DNA of 64,000 nt from Theristus sp. LFF4_11 (GCA_030248135.1 JASANC010005448.1:1-64000), one strand, 5' to 3'. Shown: positions 21,202-36,190, counted from the stretch's first letter. Numbers and translations: made by a program. Notes: generated by a model from the sequence alone, not told the origin.

Positions 21202-22339
21202 ACCGTGACAAAAAATAGCATCAGAAAACACTGTTCGCTTGTTATGTAATGTTGTCCAACATCAGTAGCTGCCTACCGTGGCTAACCATTGCCAAGACTT
21301 GTGGTCTCACCACGAAGTACATAGGTCGGCCTAGCACCTGACTGTGCCTTCTCGGGTCTTCGATACAATCTGATTGTAGTGTTCGAGGTCAAATTTATTG
21401 CAGAAACGTACTGGGAGTCATTTTTCAGAAAAGTGCTCATTATTTGTTTTACTTTCCTTCACTTTACAACAGTACTTTTCTGTAACTAACGCCGGTTACA
21501 TGTAAGATTGTGTCGAGTCAAGACCCATTTTACCTTGTACCGTTTTCGTGTTGGGCCCAAAGTTTTGTTCGAACAAATTTTAGGATACGATTGTCGGATG
21601 CATACTGCCATGATAGTTTTTTTTTCGTCTCAATATTTGTTGTAGCCCCTCTTTAATGTTGGATTTTTACAATGAAACTGATCAGGGTAATTTACTGCTT
21701 TATGAGATTCTGATCTTCCAACTGGATTTTTGTGAGCTGCTGTGATTACTAACTTGTGTTTAATTGTTGTAAAAATTGTCGTAAACTTGTTGCTTTGAAG
21801 GCAATATACTGATATGACATGACCTTTCAAATTCGTTGAAAATTTGCTTATAATTTTTGAATTGCATGCCAAACGCTTTCATTTTTCTTAATTTTTATGT
21901 CTTGGGTATTTTGTAAAAGTTTTTATTGAAAATGTGCAATAAAATTGGGTATGACATTTTGTCCGCCCCCGCTGTCAGATTGATTGGTATGTAACTTGAT
22001 TAACCAAAATTGTTTTTGTGGAGTCGATTTTGATTAAATTACCTTTTGTCGTCAAGTAATTCCTCGACTTGGCAAAACAGTTTTAATGTGCATAAATATT
22101 TCTCTTTGAGTTGTGGGTGCAGCGGACTGATTGGTTGCAACCAACACGTTGCAGCGAATCGATTTAAGAGAATTCATGATTGCCACCACGTGAAATGTGC
22201 GCGCGTACGTTACGTTATTACTTTCGGCACGCCAAAATTGGAAAATAATTTGCAAATAAAACAGTGCATCTTGCGGTGATGTTCGAATCGAGAGCAACAG
22301 ACGCACAGTCGCAGTTGCAATACTTTACGATCTTGCTCC
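21202..22339. other. Intergenic spacer with a GC-richer repeat-like segment
   Basis: No gene is recognised. A segment at about 21255-21400 differs in composition from its AT-rich surroundings and has the look of an interspersed repeat, with a TTCGAGGTCAA B-box-like motif near 21380. No second copy was found in the window. A minus-strand frame at 21630-21872 is unconvincing. Confidence 0.45.
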
Positions 22340-24813
22340 ATGCTTCATCGGTTTGTTTCGTGTACGCTGGCACTGGCCGGCGTGTTGCACACCTGTGCAG
22401 CGTTGTCATTGAACTGCAAGCGGTTCCAGGCTTGCACGCAACAACGCGGCCCGACCGCATGCCTGCCGTGGTTCCGCGGTGAGAATCCGTGTCAGAAACG
22501 ACCTGCACTGACGGTGATTGAAGATGTTTTCTATTTCTTCAGAGTTGTCTCGCCAAATATGACACTACCACTAATATCTTTTATTTTGGTCCCGCGTCTC
22601 AATACGCGCATAGATGGGTAAGCAGTCTCATGCACGACGCGGGAATTCAAAATTGGCAAAGGGATCCGAGTCCCCTAAATAAAACTGGGTCACTTAGGCT
22701 ATTCTGAATTGCCACATGAAGATTGAAACTAAGTTTCTTTTCACGTCGACAATCGCATTGAGTCGCAGGTCTTGAAGAAAAGATAATACCATCACATTTC
22801 CACCGTCTCAAGACGAAACCGTGTTAGCGGCTTTTTGTTAAATATCGACCTGGACAGAATTGCATGCATCGCACGTGCAACCAAACAATCAGCTATTTAC
22901 AGCTGTGTATTTAGAATAAACTGAAATGGACTGCACTACATTTGCAGGAAGTGCAACAGGTGTCCGAGCCACTAGCGACTCAGTGGAACGACCCGAGGTG
23001 TCTCGCCAAGCACAAACCCGACAATTCATTGGTGCATTGCGCTGATTCATTATTTGTGTACAGAATACGGTGGTACTTCGATGAGCGACTGAACGAGTGT
23101 CTCGCGTTTCCCCAGAAACTCTGTGCGTTTTTTCTCGCGCTTTGCTCTATTCCATTGCAAGGCTTTGTTAAAAGTCTGTCATAAAGAGCTAGAATGTTTA
23201 ATAACAGCCAATCAGCAGGACAGATTCGAATTGTTTGACTCTGCGTTGAAAACCGTGAATAATGGACTTTGCCAGGCGCTCAACCATCAGCCAGAAACGA
23301 AGATGGCAACACTGTGAGACAAGCACTCAATCGATATGCGACTTGGACCGACTGCTTTCTGCAGTGTGCTGCCGGTGCGTGTGGGCATTCAACGTCTTTT
23401 TTTGCAACATGCGCTGATTGGCTGAATGATTCAAATTTTGTGCTTGTTGTTGTTGCTGTTGGGGGTGTTATAGGCAATTTTTTGTTTCAGTGGCAGTGTC
23501 ATTTTCGGACATCATGCGAAGATTCAATAAACACGTTATTTGCATGTTTTCATTGCAGACAATTTCCAGCCGTGTTACGGCGGCACAGCCCCACTCGTGG
23601 ACGAAACCACCGGTAGCACCATTTATTGCGCTCGATCGCAAGGAAATTTGCCAGTCACTGAATGTCCGCCATCTCATCTATGCACGTCGCAAGAACGAAA
23701 CTCGATTTGTTGTGAGCAAAAGAAACAACGTTTGTTTGTTTTTTTTTGGTTTTTTCCACAACAGCGCATGATGTTTCAGTTCAATGCTCTTGACAAACGC
23801 CATCTGGGCGCTAATTTAGAAACTCTGTCGTTTCTCTGGCGTTTTTAATCATAAAAAACGTTAGCTGGTGTTACTTTTAAACGCTCAACAAAAACGTCAA
23901 TCAACAAATTTGTTTTAAAGTAATTTGCTGAGCAGGCGTCACCAGTGATTGGTCTGAAAACGCACCCAGGAGAATCTTGGTTTGCGTGGGATCTTATCTT
24001 GGAAAGGATAATGGTACAGTATGATTTTTGATCAGGTTTTTCCACCTAAATACATAGGTGTCCTAAAATGTTGGATTCAGGCGTCAGAAAACATTCAAAA
24101 CTAGTGAAGTCTTTACTCCGCGTAAACGTTTAGTGAATGGGAATGCATGAATGGTTTAATTCTCTGAGAGAATGGTATGGGCATTGGCATTTTAAAAGTG
24201 TTTCAATGATGGATTTTTTTCAGAACTGTTCACGGACAGCTATTCGCCGAACTGCACGTACGACTTTGAGTACCTCGTATTGCACAGGGTGTCCGGCATC
24301 ACGCTTCCGTATTTCGGTGGTTCCTGCGAAGAATCCGATGGGCAAACGTTCTGCCCCCAGTCATCGCGTTGCATCGAACGAAACGAGAAGCGCGTTTTTG
24401 CGTTCTGCTGCGCGCGATTAGCAGCACCGGACAGCAGCGGTGCGCACAGCGGCGGCCAACCACTGGGCGACCCGAACGTTGCGGCGGCTGCGGCAAATTC
24501 AAACGTTCAACGTCACGAAATGTATGTGCTCGTGCCTGAGCAGCCGTTCAATCAGTCCGAAAAGGCGGCAGCTGCGCTTGAGACGTGGCCCGACGACTCA
24601 CCACCGCCAGATTGCACGCATTTAGACTGCGCAACGGACAACTGCATCAGGACGGGACACGCGTTCTGCGATCAGTGGTGCAAGTCGACCATGAAACAGC
24701 ACGATGCTCATGGGTGCTGCGATTTGACAACGCTCACGTGTCACTGCGACAACGCGCATCACTCTGACGATCAAAGTTTGGATAACTGGAAGTGTGCAGA
24801 CGTCCAGATTTAG
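22340..24813 (+). CDS. Secreted Kunitz-like / cysteine-rich (lustrin-type) repeat protein
   Basis: Five exons (22340-22513, 22948-23122, 23276-23374, 23559-23729, 24224-24813) give 402 residues in one frame. Residues 1-20 form a signal peptide (LALAGVLHTCAALS). Next comes a Kunitz-like domain recognised by RWYFDERLNECLAF and the C-x3-C end CFLQC, with wider spacing than usual between the fourth and fifth cysteines. Two cysteine-rich repeats of the kind ending CPPSHLC...ICC and CPQSSRC...FCC follow, then a Ser/Ala-rich linker and a last cysteine-rich domain with CTHLDC, CDQWCK and GCCDL. Secreted proteins combining Kunitz and these repeats are frequent in nematodes, in cuticle or as protease inhibitors; the role here is not known. 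A copy of repeat R2 lies in intron 1. Confidence 0.8.
22630..22795 (+). repeat. Dispersed ~160-bp repeat R2, copy 2
   Basis: Same orientation and block order as 11157-11330: GGAATTCAAAA, GATCCGAGT, TGAATTGCCACATGA, GATTGAAACTAAG and GCATTGAGTCGCAG. Located in intron 1 of the Kunitz-like gene. Confidence 0.75.
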
Positions 24814-25018
24814 ATGTTTACTGTAATTGTTACCTTGAGAAAAAAGACACGATTTCCAGCGTCTTGTGCCTCGAATACTGTAACTTTGTGTTTTTCGTGC
24901 TGAAAGCTGAAAAACTTGTTTTTGTTGAAACCAGTTGAAACTCAAGATGTAATTTCGAAAGTTCACGTCGACAGTTGTACAACTGGTAACGTTCGATGAC
25001 ACCAAGCAACGCCCCCAT

Positions 25019-27087
<2,069 letters not shown>

Positions 27088-28416
27088 TGTTTAGCTGGAG
27101 CCGAGCCACATAAAATTTGCTGTAAAATGGAAACTTCGAAAACTTTGTTTTGCTTTGCTGAAAAAGTTGCTCCTATGTACTATTTTTCAATGTTTCACGA
27201 CTTCTGATTGTGCAGTTTTCTTGTTGTTAATACAATCTGATTTGAGTGTACATTTTTTCTTATCATCAAGCGCCAAAAAACCAACACGGCAATCAAACAT
27301 TTTTAAGCGACGTGGTTTGAGAACTTTGGGGGGGGGTGGGTTCTCCTCCACCATATTTAGACTACTCAACTAAAAGTGCAGTTGTTCCTCTGTATGTGTT
27401 CCTTTGAGTAAAGTAAAAGTTAATTACGCATTGGCAAAGTAAACAAAAAAGAAAAATAAGCGAATATAGAAACGAACACTAAAAAATCGTTTTTTCATAG
27501 GATCGCTTCTCATATCGGCAAGATAAAAAGTTCAAGGCTGATTTTGTAAACAACCTCCCTCCAGTCTTTGCTTTCAATCTAAGAAAGAAATGTTTTTGAA
27601 ACTGTGGCCATTTTAGGTTTGGACAGTTTTCAGATTTTGGCTGACAGTTCAACTGCAAATCAATCTTAGAGCGAGCTGTGGCTGTACATGCTAGGAAATC
27701 AGATTTTTTTAAACCAGACGTAGAAAATTCCCCTGGATTCACAAACACAGCCTTATAATTATAAAAAGGCACTAATTTAGACATAAACATGCACTGTAGA
27801 ACGGCGAAACAAAACTAGTTTTTCTCAAACAAAAACGTTCAAAAATGCAAAGGAATAGAAATTTCCAAATACAGAGACTTTTCGCGCACAAGTTCTGCGC
27901 AAGAGAAGATGATGCAGATGCGTGCAGCAAACATGATGTTCACATTGTTTTTGAATGGCTACCTTGAACACGTATACATTAGTTTTAAACACTGCTTCAA
28001 AAACATTAGCAAGTCGTGTTGTTGTTTTTTATTCCTCATTGTGATTGAATAATAAACGTTATAAGAAGAGGGATCTCAAAATCCAGGTTTACCCGTGGGC
28101 GACCTTGTTGGTTTTTGCAGTTTTTGGCAGTTTGACAGTTGTTTATTTTTGTTTGGCATGCTTGTTTGCAGACACAAAGCTGTGATGGAAATGATCAACA
28201 GAAAAAAACAGCGCCAATCAATTTAAAATCCGCGCATCTTTTGCGTGGCATAAACTTTACGCAATGTCAGAGGCAGTTTTCGCCATTTGGATTGTCTCAA
28301 GATGCGCCGGGGCCGGCGTTGAAGTATTCAAACTGAACTGATTTATTGGCGCCGTGTTTTCTTTCAGGTGTTCCTCCAGTGTTTTCGGATTTCATCAATA
28401 ACGATATTCAATTGGC
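27088..28416. other. Divergent intergenic region
   Basis: A 1.3-kb spacer between the minus-strand DHRS4-like gene and the plus-strand four-TM gene, so it should hold both promoters. It contains a run of eight G at about 27330 and an AT-rich middle. No gene is seen. Confidence 0.55.
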
Positions 28417-29914
28417 ATGAAACCCAAGGACATCGACTCGTTGGACAGTGAGACGGTTGCGTTCAACCGAGACAACCCGGCGTATCGTTGCTGTTGGGGC
28501 CAGATGCACTGCACCACCGGTGTTGTGCTCATCTCGGGCATCATTGTAAGAAGATGCTGCATTTTGGCAACATTGATGGGCGCATAAGCGAAACCGACTA
28601 TGGTCTCGTTTTCAAAGTAGAAACACCGCAATATCTTACAACGTCGCCAGCTGGCAAGGCTCTGCTGCTCGGAACTGCGGTGTCAGTTTTGTTTTCAGTG
28701 ACCCCAGAACACGCAACCAATTCGACAGTTTTTGTTGCAGTTTTGTGGAAACGCATTTGGCGTGGCGCATAACGCTCAGTCACTTATTGGCGATCAGAAG
28801 GAAGAAGACAGATACGGTGCGTGCGGCGAGGCTGGTTTTCAAACGCCAGTTACACGCCAAAGAAATGTCCGCGAACGCGAACTCGTTTCCAGTGGCGTGT
28901 CCCGCGTCGTGTTTTAACCAAACTTATTGCTCAGAATGTGCAATGTACATTGTAACTAACTGGGACAGGACAAAAGGACACGAGGGACACGCGCTGGGAC
29001 ATAGGACACCGGACAGAGTTTGGATATTTTCTTAGCGTGTGATGTTAGAAATAACGCCACGGTTGGTTTTTTTAAATTTTCTTGCAGCGCTTGGCAAACT
29101 GCTGTTAGCGGCAGTGGGCATGTGCATCGCATACAACGCTCAGAAAGGCGTTCGCGAGGATCGTGTCAGTGCCCTGTTGCCGTTGCTGTTTTTGATCTAC
29201 ACCACCATGGTCCGTCTTCTCTGTTCAGTTTCTCGGAAAATATACACACATATCAGTTTCTTGTCTCAAAATATTGGCGCCCTTTTGTGCAAGCTCGTGT
29301 ATTTTTTTTTCTTCACCCAGGTTTGCCTGCTGATCGTGACTGTCGGTGGCACACTGATGACCATTCTGATGATGCATGACCCTGAAACAAGCTACAATTT
29401 GATACTCGCAACCGTACAAGTCGTCGCCACGTATCTGCCTATTGAGGTTAGAAAATAAAATTCTGGCTGCACGAAATCTTGCGCGAGGGCAAATAAGAAA
29501 GTTGTTAAATGCGGGACAGTACAGCGGTAGCATTACCGTGACGGTAAGAAAAGTTTCCAAACCAGGATATAAGTGAGAGACATGGTTAGTTTTTTTTGCT
29601 AGATCATCCACCAAAGCAATCTGTTTTGTTTACCTCAACAAACTCAAAACCCCCCAAAAAACGGTGACAGTTGATCGTTGGGTTTATCTGAATTACAGGT
29701 CTGGTATCTGCTGGTGACAAACGGCTGTCAACAATATTTGCTTGATAAAAAGAGGGCTATGGTCGTTCCTGCAGCACCACGGTCGGCACAAACACAGCCA
29801 TCATCAACGAAGAGGCAGAGAGTGGTCAGAAATTCATTGAACAACGAGCCGGTCTATGCGATCGTACAAGACATTGACGTTGAGCCAATCGTGCTGCCCG
29901 GACTGAAATACTGA
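28417..29914 (+). CDS. Four-transmembrane protein of unknown function (LAPTM-like layout)
   Basis: Five exons (28417-28545, 28741-28816, 29088-29209, 29321-29446, 29699-29914) give 222 residues in one frame. A short cytosolic start has a CCWGQMHC cysteine cluster just before the first membrane segment (TTGVVLISGII). Then follow membrane segments around LGKLLLAAVGMCIAY, LLPLLFLIYTTMV with LLIVTVGGTLMTILM, and LILATVQVVATYLP with WYLLV. The C-terminal tail of about 65 residues is cytosolic and basic then acidic, ending VLPGLKY. The layout (cysteines before the first helix, four helices, tail with tyrosine motifs such as YAIV) resembles lysosomal LAPTM4/5-type or nematode DUF proteins. The exact family is not recognised. 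Confidence 0.75.
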
Positions 29915-29988
29915 ATTCGTTATTCCCATTCAATCCACGCGTGATCTTTTTTCAACTCTGATTTGTTGACTTGTGATTGAAAAAGTTT

Positions 29989-30453
29989 TACCGTATTACC
30001 CCCAATAAACCCCCATGGGGGATTAATACGTCAGCGACTTTTAGGGGTGGGGGTTTATTGGTGGGGGGGGGGGGATTATTGGTGGGGGGGGGTTTATTAT
30101 ACAAACATTTCTAGGGGTGGGGTTTTGTTGAAAAATGGCAAAAATACCTTGCATGACAGGCAAGAAAGTTGCAGAAACTTCTACTTTTCACAGAGATTTT
30201 CTTTTGTAACAGCCTTTTGTAATGAAATTACCATTAACTCATCCATTTGGGGCCTTTGGTAGCACAATTTCACCAATGTCACTGCATTCAGCCGCTGAAT
30301 TCGCTGGGTATGTGTTTCAAACAGGTTTCCAATTAACCCCCATGGGGGATTATTTGTGGGGGGGGGATTATTTGGAAACTGGTCGGGGGGGTGGGGGTTT
30401 ATTGGTGGGGGGGGGATTAATGGTGGGGGGGGTTTAATGGGGGTAATACGGTA
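29989..30453. mobile_element. G-rich transposon-like element with terminal inverted repeats
   Basis: Left end TACCGTATTACCCCC and right end GGGGGTAATACGGTA are perfect inverted repeats of 15 bases. The inverted pattern continues inwards less exactly through AATAAACCCCCATGGGG-type blocks. The interior holds many GGTTTATTGGTGGGGGG and GGGGATTA(A/T)T units, interrupted by ordinary sequence at 30135-30330. There is no open frame for a transposase. The repeated G runs on the plus strand could form G-quadruplexes. Flanking duplication could not be fixed beyond a possible TA. Confidence 0.75.
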
Positions 30454-31044
30454 TATCTTTTTGCACGTTTGGTTATATCATATGACACATTATTTCTGTT
30501 TTATACCCAAGAAAACGTTCTTGGATGTGAAAAAATCAACGTGCTTCTGGCGTTGTCGGGTTGACCCATATAGGTATGTGCGCGGTGTATCTGAAAAAAA
30601 TTCTCAGCCGGTTATATTTGAAATTGAAACTTCTTCCTTGAAGGCTTAAAATAGGACAAAAAAATTCATAAAAATTTGTTTTTTTAATTTAGTGTTTTTA
30701 ATTTTAAATGATTTTTGTCCAGTAAACCAAACCACCCAGCTAGCACCCACAGTACAAATACTTAAAAGTGATTTTTTTGATTTCTGATCAGAGGTTGCTT
30801 GCAATGAGTCGCTGTAGGTTCCTAATCCTAAACCTAATCCTAATCCTAAGCCAAGCCTTTTTGATAAGGTGAAAATGATCAATTTAGTTTTTGCATTTTT
30901 TTCTTTCCTGTGTTTTGGAAGAGGAGCACCGGAACTGCAGATGCAGCTGTTTTAATAATGATGCATTACGCAGTACACCCACCGTCCCCCCTGATTTTGA
31001 CCCCTGGTGGTTTTGATACTGCACTGACGAGCTCATGAAACCAA
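30454..31044. other. Intergenic, with short telomere-like repeat
   Basis: AT-rich spacer. At about 30828-30858 a few CCTAAT/CCTAA units form a short array close to TTAGG-type telomere repeats. No gene is seen. Confidence 0.5.
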
Positions 31045-31230
31045 TTGCAGAAGCTTGTTTGTCGGTCGGTCGACCGCATCGCTCGCTGTCACGGTGTCAC
31101 TCACACCGTCGCCGTCGCCGTCAACCCGACCAACCGACCGATCTCGACTCGATCTCATCCGTACGTACCCGCCCGCCGGGCTCGGTGCAAACAACAACGT
31201 TTGTCCGAAATTACTGTGCCAAGCCTACCG

Positions 31231-34200
31231 ATGCAACGGATTCATTTGAAGCGCCAAGCGGCGCTGCCGTGGTCGTGCTGGCATCGAGTCAGCAAAATTT
31301 GTTTGCCCGCCAAGAATACTCGACTGGAACGTGTTTCAGTGAACGAGCAAGTGCGATACGGATGTCAGCGTTATCAAGCTTGGTTCAGGTTGTTCCGGTG
31401 TCAAAAGTTAGCTGCCTCCGTCAACCTGTGTCCGTTTCACAAACGACTGGTTCCGTTGCTGGCCGTAAAACGGCGTCGCCTTTGCCGGAACGTGTTTAGT
31501 TTCTCGTCAGTTTGCGGTGTTTCTGCTGGCTGTGCAAGCGCTTGTTGTTATTATTGGTTCCGTTTGCTGAAAACTGCGAGTTGCGATGGAAGTCAACAAA
31601 ATCAGCGAACAGTGACGGGACGTAATGAGAGACCGATGGAAACTCAGACGGAGTCATCGAACGCGACGACGACGGCGCATCTGAATCCGTGGGACGTGTG
31701 GCGATTGATTCAGCCGCAGATTGGCTGGCTTTGTGCAGCGGTTGCGGTGAGTTGTTATTTGTCGTTTGAGCATTTTGGTTTCTCTAGCGCAACTTGCTGC
31801 ATGTTTTTTTGTGGTTTCGTTTTCCAGAGTGCCGTGCTGGCAGCGATCGTGAACATTCAAGTGCCGATGGTGCTCGGTGACTTGATCAACGTCATGGCCG
31901 ACATTGTGCGCCGGCAAACCGAAGGCGCCATGCGATTCGTCATGCAGGTCTCTGTGAAATTAGCTGCGTACTTTGTGGCACAGGTCAGTCAAACACTTGG
32001 GGAAGTTCATGAATGCTAGTCCAGCAGTGTTGTCATTCATGAATGTGCCCGGCTCTTTCACCCAGGCTGCGCTGACGTCCGTTTACATTTCGTGCCTTGC
32101 GGTTTTGGGCGAGCGAATGGCCTCTGCGCTGCGTCTTCGCTTGTTCCAGTCGCTGATCACTCAGGTATATGGGCTGTTGAGTGCATCCTATTCCTGTCCT
32201 GTCACCAAGCAAGTGACGTTGATTGTCAGAAATACTTTGATCTCAATGTCAACTGGCGCTGAAAAAAACATGTTGAGGTTCCAGACAATGATATCTCTCA
32301 AAAAACATTTTTTTAAATCCAAGTACGAAATTTGGAAGTAACACTTGGAAACTTTTCTCAGGACATGGCGTTCTTCGACGCACAGCGTGTCGGCGAATTG
32401 GTGTCACGTTTGAACAGCGACGTGCAAGAATTCAAGAGTTCGTTCAAGTTGTGCATCTCGCAGGGACTACGAACTGTGACACAGGTAGAGTGGCAAAACG
32501 GATAAACCCATTTTTTCCGAAAAAAATTGTTTCTTTTCGAAACAAAACGATTTTTTCCGTCGTCACTTCAAAACATAGACAAACACACACGTTTTCAGTC
32601 ACATTTCGATCCATATTTGCAAATTTGATATGAATCGACTCGTTCCACTGACTGGACTCAGTTTTGCGTTTTTTTTTTCAGATTGGTGGTTCAGTGGTGA
32701 GTTTGTACTTCATCAGCACGCCAATGACCATTGTCACTGTGTGCACGTTGCCTGTGGTTGTTGTGCTTGGCACTCTCTTTGGCAGTGTACTGCGAGCGCT
32801 GTCCCGGCGTGCACAAGCACAGGTGGGCGAGGGGGGAGCTTGCTTGCTGAAACAGTATGGTCATTTAAAGTGCATCTGTCAAAGTCATTTGTGTAGTCAG
32901 TCATCACAGTCTTGTCATGTGAAAATCATCACCTCCTTGCACATCCGGGGGAAAACGCAATGCAGATAAGATTCGTGAAAAACTCGAGTTTTAAAAAGAG
33001 TATTTTTCTCATTCACGTCAGTCGGCGGTCACAGCGACGGTCGCCGAAGAAGCGTTTGGCAACATTCGCACGGTGCGCTCGTTTGCAATGGAGGAGAAGG
33101 AATACGAGTCGGTTGTGTTGTGACGATTGCAGCGGGATTTCAAATTTATTCAATTTGAATTGCCGCCAACAACTGATTATTGATCGCAGAAACTGCAGGA
33201 AATGAGTATGAGTACAAATGCTTACAGGTTATTTGAACGTGAAGTGTACAAATTGGAGCGTTTGAACGAGCTGCTTGGCTTTGGCATCGGAGTGTTCCAG
33301 GGGGGTGCAAATCTGGTGCTCAATGGTCAGTTCAGGGAAATTCAGAGCCAGTCAGTGACAGTCGTTTTCGGTTTTGTTGGCTAGGTTTTTCCAGAATGTA
33401 ATTTCAATTTGCGTTCGACAACAGGATGATGAATGCAAATTGAAAAACTAGATAGACAAAGATCATTTAGAATGTCAGTAGTTTGTCAAGCTAGTTTTGT
33501 AGTTTTTCATGTGCCAAATGTGTGCCTCTTGTACACAGGTGTGCTGGTGGGCGTGCTGTACGGTGGCAGTCGATTGATGGACTCGGGACAACTGACACCG
33601 GGACAGTTGATGTCGTTCTTGGTGACCGCACAGACGATACAGCGGAGCATGGCGCAATTGTCGGTGCTGTTTGGACACGCGCTACGAGGGTACACCGCGG
33701 GGGCACGCGTGTTTGAGGTGAAATGGCTTCTGAACCGCACCTCTTTTCCGCGGTTTTGCGAACTGTTCGGTGCATTTTATTTTCTTTCGGTCCTTGCGAC
33801 TCGATACGTTTGCAGACGTGGGCAAACGAAATTAGTTTCGTGCTTGATGCAGCAATTCATAATTGCTTGAGTTGAGTTAAAAGTACCCGGTCATATCTTA
33901 GGTCGCTTCAATAAATTTGAATTGCCGCGTCATCAAGTATGACATGGATATTTTTATCTGAGTGTGCGGAACTGGGAAAAATACCTAACAAAAATATCAG
34001 CGATGTCGTTTAAAGGCCCATTGATAGTGACGTATGCGTATGCGGTATCTCACGTCACGTCCAGTCTCGTGTCATGAAGCCTTTGACGTACGTCAGCAAA
34101 CGTCAATATGACCTGGCCTTACGTGTGCTGAATGTTCTCTTGTTTTTCTCCAGTTCATCCATCACGTGCCGGTTCTACCGACGAGCGGTGGCAAGATAAT

Positions 34201-36190
34201 TCCGTTTCACTCGTTTGTGGGCGACATCCAATTTGATTCCGTTCGTTTCCACTACCCAACGAGGCGAAAGCACACCGTTTTCGACGGCTTGTGCTTGCAC
34301 GTGAAGCCGGGCAAGACAATCGCGCTTGTGGGCCCGTCTGGCTCTGGTGTGTATGTGTGCTTCTTGTTTTTTTTTTGTTATATAGGTCTCCGTATTATGC
34401 GCAGTTCTTACTGTTTTATCGGAGTTCCTGCGTTTCGCGAAATAAACTAAAACGAATGAAGTGTTGTGCCGTTTTTTGTAACGTTATGTACTTACCCACC
34501 GGGTAAATTTCAGGCAAATCAACGATTGCGAATCTGTTGTCTCGCTTCTACGACGTCGACAGCGGGCGAATCACGGTGGACGGGGTGGAACTGAGAACGC
34601 TCGACCCACAGTGGTGGCGTGGACGAATGCTCGGATTCATATCGCAAGTGCGTTCCACGTATAATGGAGTCCAATGTTTAAGTGAATGAATTTGAGTTGA
34701 GTTGCGCTTGCTGGTTCTCTGGCATCGTGCGATCAGGATGCAACAAACGCTCTAGATTTCGTTGTGTCCTTGTTTTCGCCATGTCGCCTGTTGTCACATA
34801 CGACACGGTGCTTATGCCACGGACGGGACGATTTGCATCTGTATAAGCTGTGTTTTTGTTCCAAGAAACCAGTTCCATTCCTACTCGTCCCACACGAGTA
34901 GAGTGTGCACGGATTTGTTCGGGCTTGGACCGGATCTGACACGCTTTTACTTTCATAGGTCAAAAAAGGAGATTGCGCAAAACAAATTACAATTTTCCTC
35001 TTAATATGCGACTGGTGCACGTTTTTTAGGAGCCGGTGTTGTTTGCGACAAGCATCCGCGAGAACATACGTTACGGCAGACCGTCGGCCACAGATGCAGA
35101 GGTGAGATTGCTCCGACAAGCGCTGCAACACATTTATCAAACTGAATCTAGGTTTCATTGTTTGATAAAATTTTACTTTGCGGATGTGCTTTTAGGTGGT
35201 ACGCGCCGCACAGTTGGCGAACGCAGACGATTTCGTGCGTGCGTTTCCGAGCGGCTACGACACTTCAGTGGGTGAACGTGGTGTGACACTGTCTGGCGGC
35301 CAGAAACAGGTGTGCGGGCTCACTTGGCTGCGCTGTTTTCGTCGGTGCTATTCTGCCCACAAGACACACCAGCAGCAGCAAACGGAATGCTTTCACTGGA
35401 TAGAATTTTACTTGGCTTTATCGATTTCGGCAGTTATCCATTTTTGCCAATTTTCAACGTTTCCAGAGAATCGCAATCGCGCGCGCACTGCTCAAAGACC
35501 CGCCGATCTTGATTCTCGACGAGGCGACGTCGGCGCTCGACGCTGAGTCGGAGCGATTGGTGAGTTTTCCGAAACTGAAATCACGGCGTGAAAACAAAAG
35601 TGCACGGCGTCCTAGGCTGGCAGTTCAGCAGCGGTTCAGTGGAGTCTAACTCAAACTCTATATCATGCACTATTAGCGGATTGGTTGCTGACCACGTGAT
35701 GCATGCATTCAGTGCAGCCCTGCACTCCGCCTGCACAGCAATGCCTGCACAGAGTGCGCGTGTTGTTTCAGGTGCACGACGCGCTGCAGCGTGCGTGCGC
35801 CAACCGGACGGTGCTCGTGATCGCACATCGACTGAGCAGCGTACGCAGTGCTGACGAAATCGCAGTGTTGGCTGGGGGCAAACTGGTGGAGGTGATGCGC
35901 ATTGGTGTCGTGACTTTGATCATTGAGGGTGGCATGGATTCGTGTCTGATCATGTGATGCAGTCAATCGACGTGATTGAGTAAAACGTTGATTTCCTGTT
36001 TTCTGCTTGTAAAACCAAGCAGCATGATAGATTCAAAAGCAGGCTTTTACCGGTTTTTTGGTTACACTGTAAATGGCGACTTTTTCCGTTGCAGACGGGC
36101 ACGCACGCGCAGCTGATGAAACGCAAAGGTGCTTACTATAAATTGGTCAGTATGCAGTCCGAAGAAGATTTTGAGGAAATTTTGAAGTGA
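31231..36190 (+). CDS. ABCB8: Mitochondrial ABC half-transporter, ABCB8 type
   Basis: Fifteen exons, all phase-checked: ~31231-31746, 31828-31983, 32066-32164, 32362-32484, 32682-32822, 33022-33107, 33228-33325, 33539-33717, 34154-34346, 34514-34647, 35030-35101, 35196-35309, 35467-35559, 35772-35891, 36095-36190. The Arg-rich, acid-poor N-terminus suits mitochondrial import. The membrane domain includes [11 protein letters not shown] and [15 protein letters not shown], then [20 protein letters not shown] as in ABCB8. The ATPase domain has GPSGSGKST (split by an intron), the Q-loop [11 protein letters not shown], signature LSGGQKQ, Walker [13 protein letters not shown] and switch [12 protein letters not shown]8 is linked to inner-membrane potassium transport and iron handling. 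The start is uncertain: ATG 31231 or 31636, and the frame is open upstream to about 31045. An AATAAA lies at 36389. Confidence 0.92.
34012..34120. mobile_element. MITE-like element M1, copy 2 (ABCB8 intron 8)
   Basis: Starts AAAGGCCCATTGATAGTGACG and ends TGACGTACGTCAGCAAACGTCAATATGACC..GGCCTT, inverted images of each other apart from substitutions. It is the shortest copy, at 109 bp. Confidence 0.7.

Noticed and set aside
22988..23075. 32-bp intron inside the Kunitz-like exon (GTGCATTGC..TGTACAG)
   Set aside because: Too short and its removal would shift the frame away from RWYFDERLNEC; the exon is read through.
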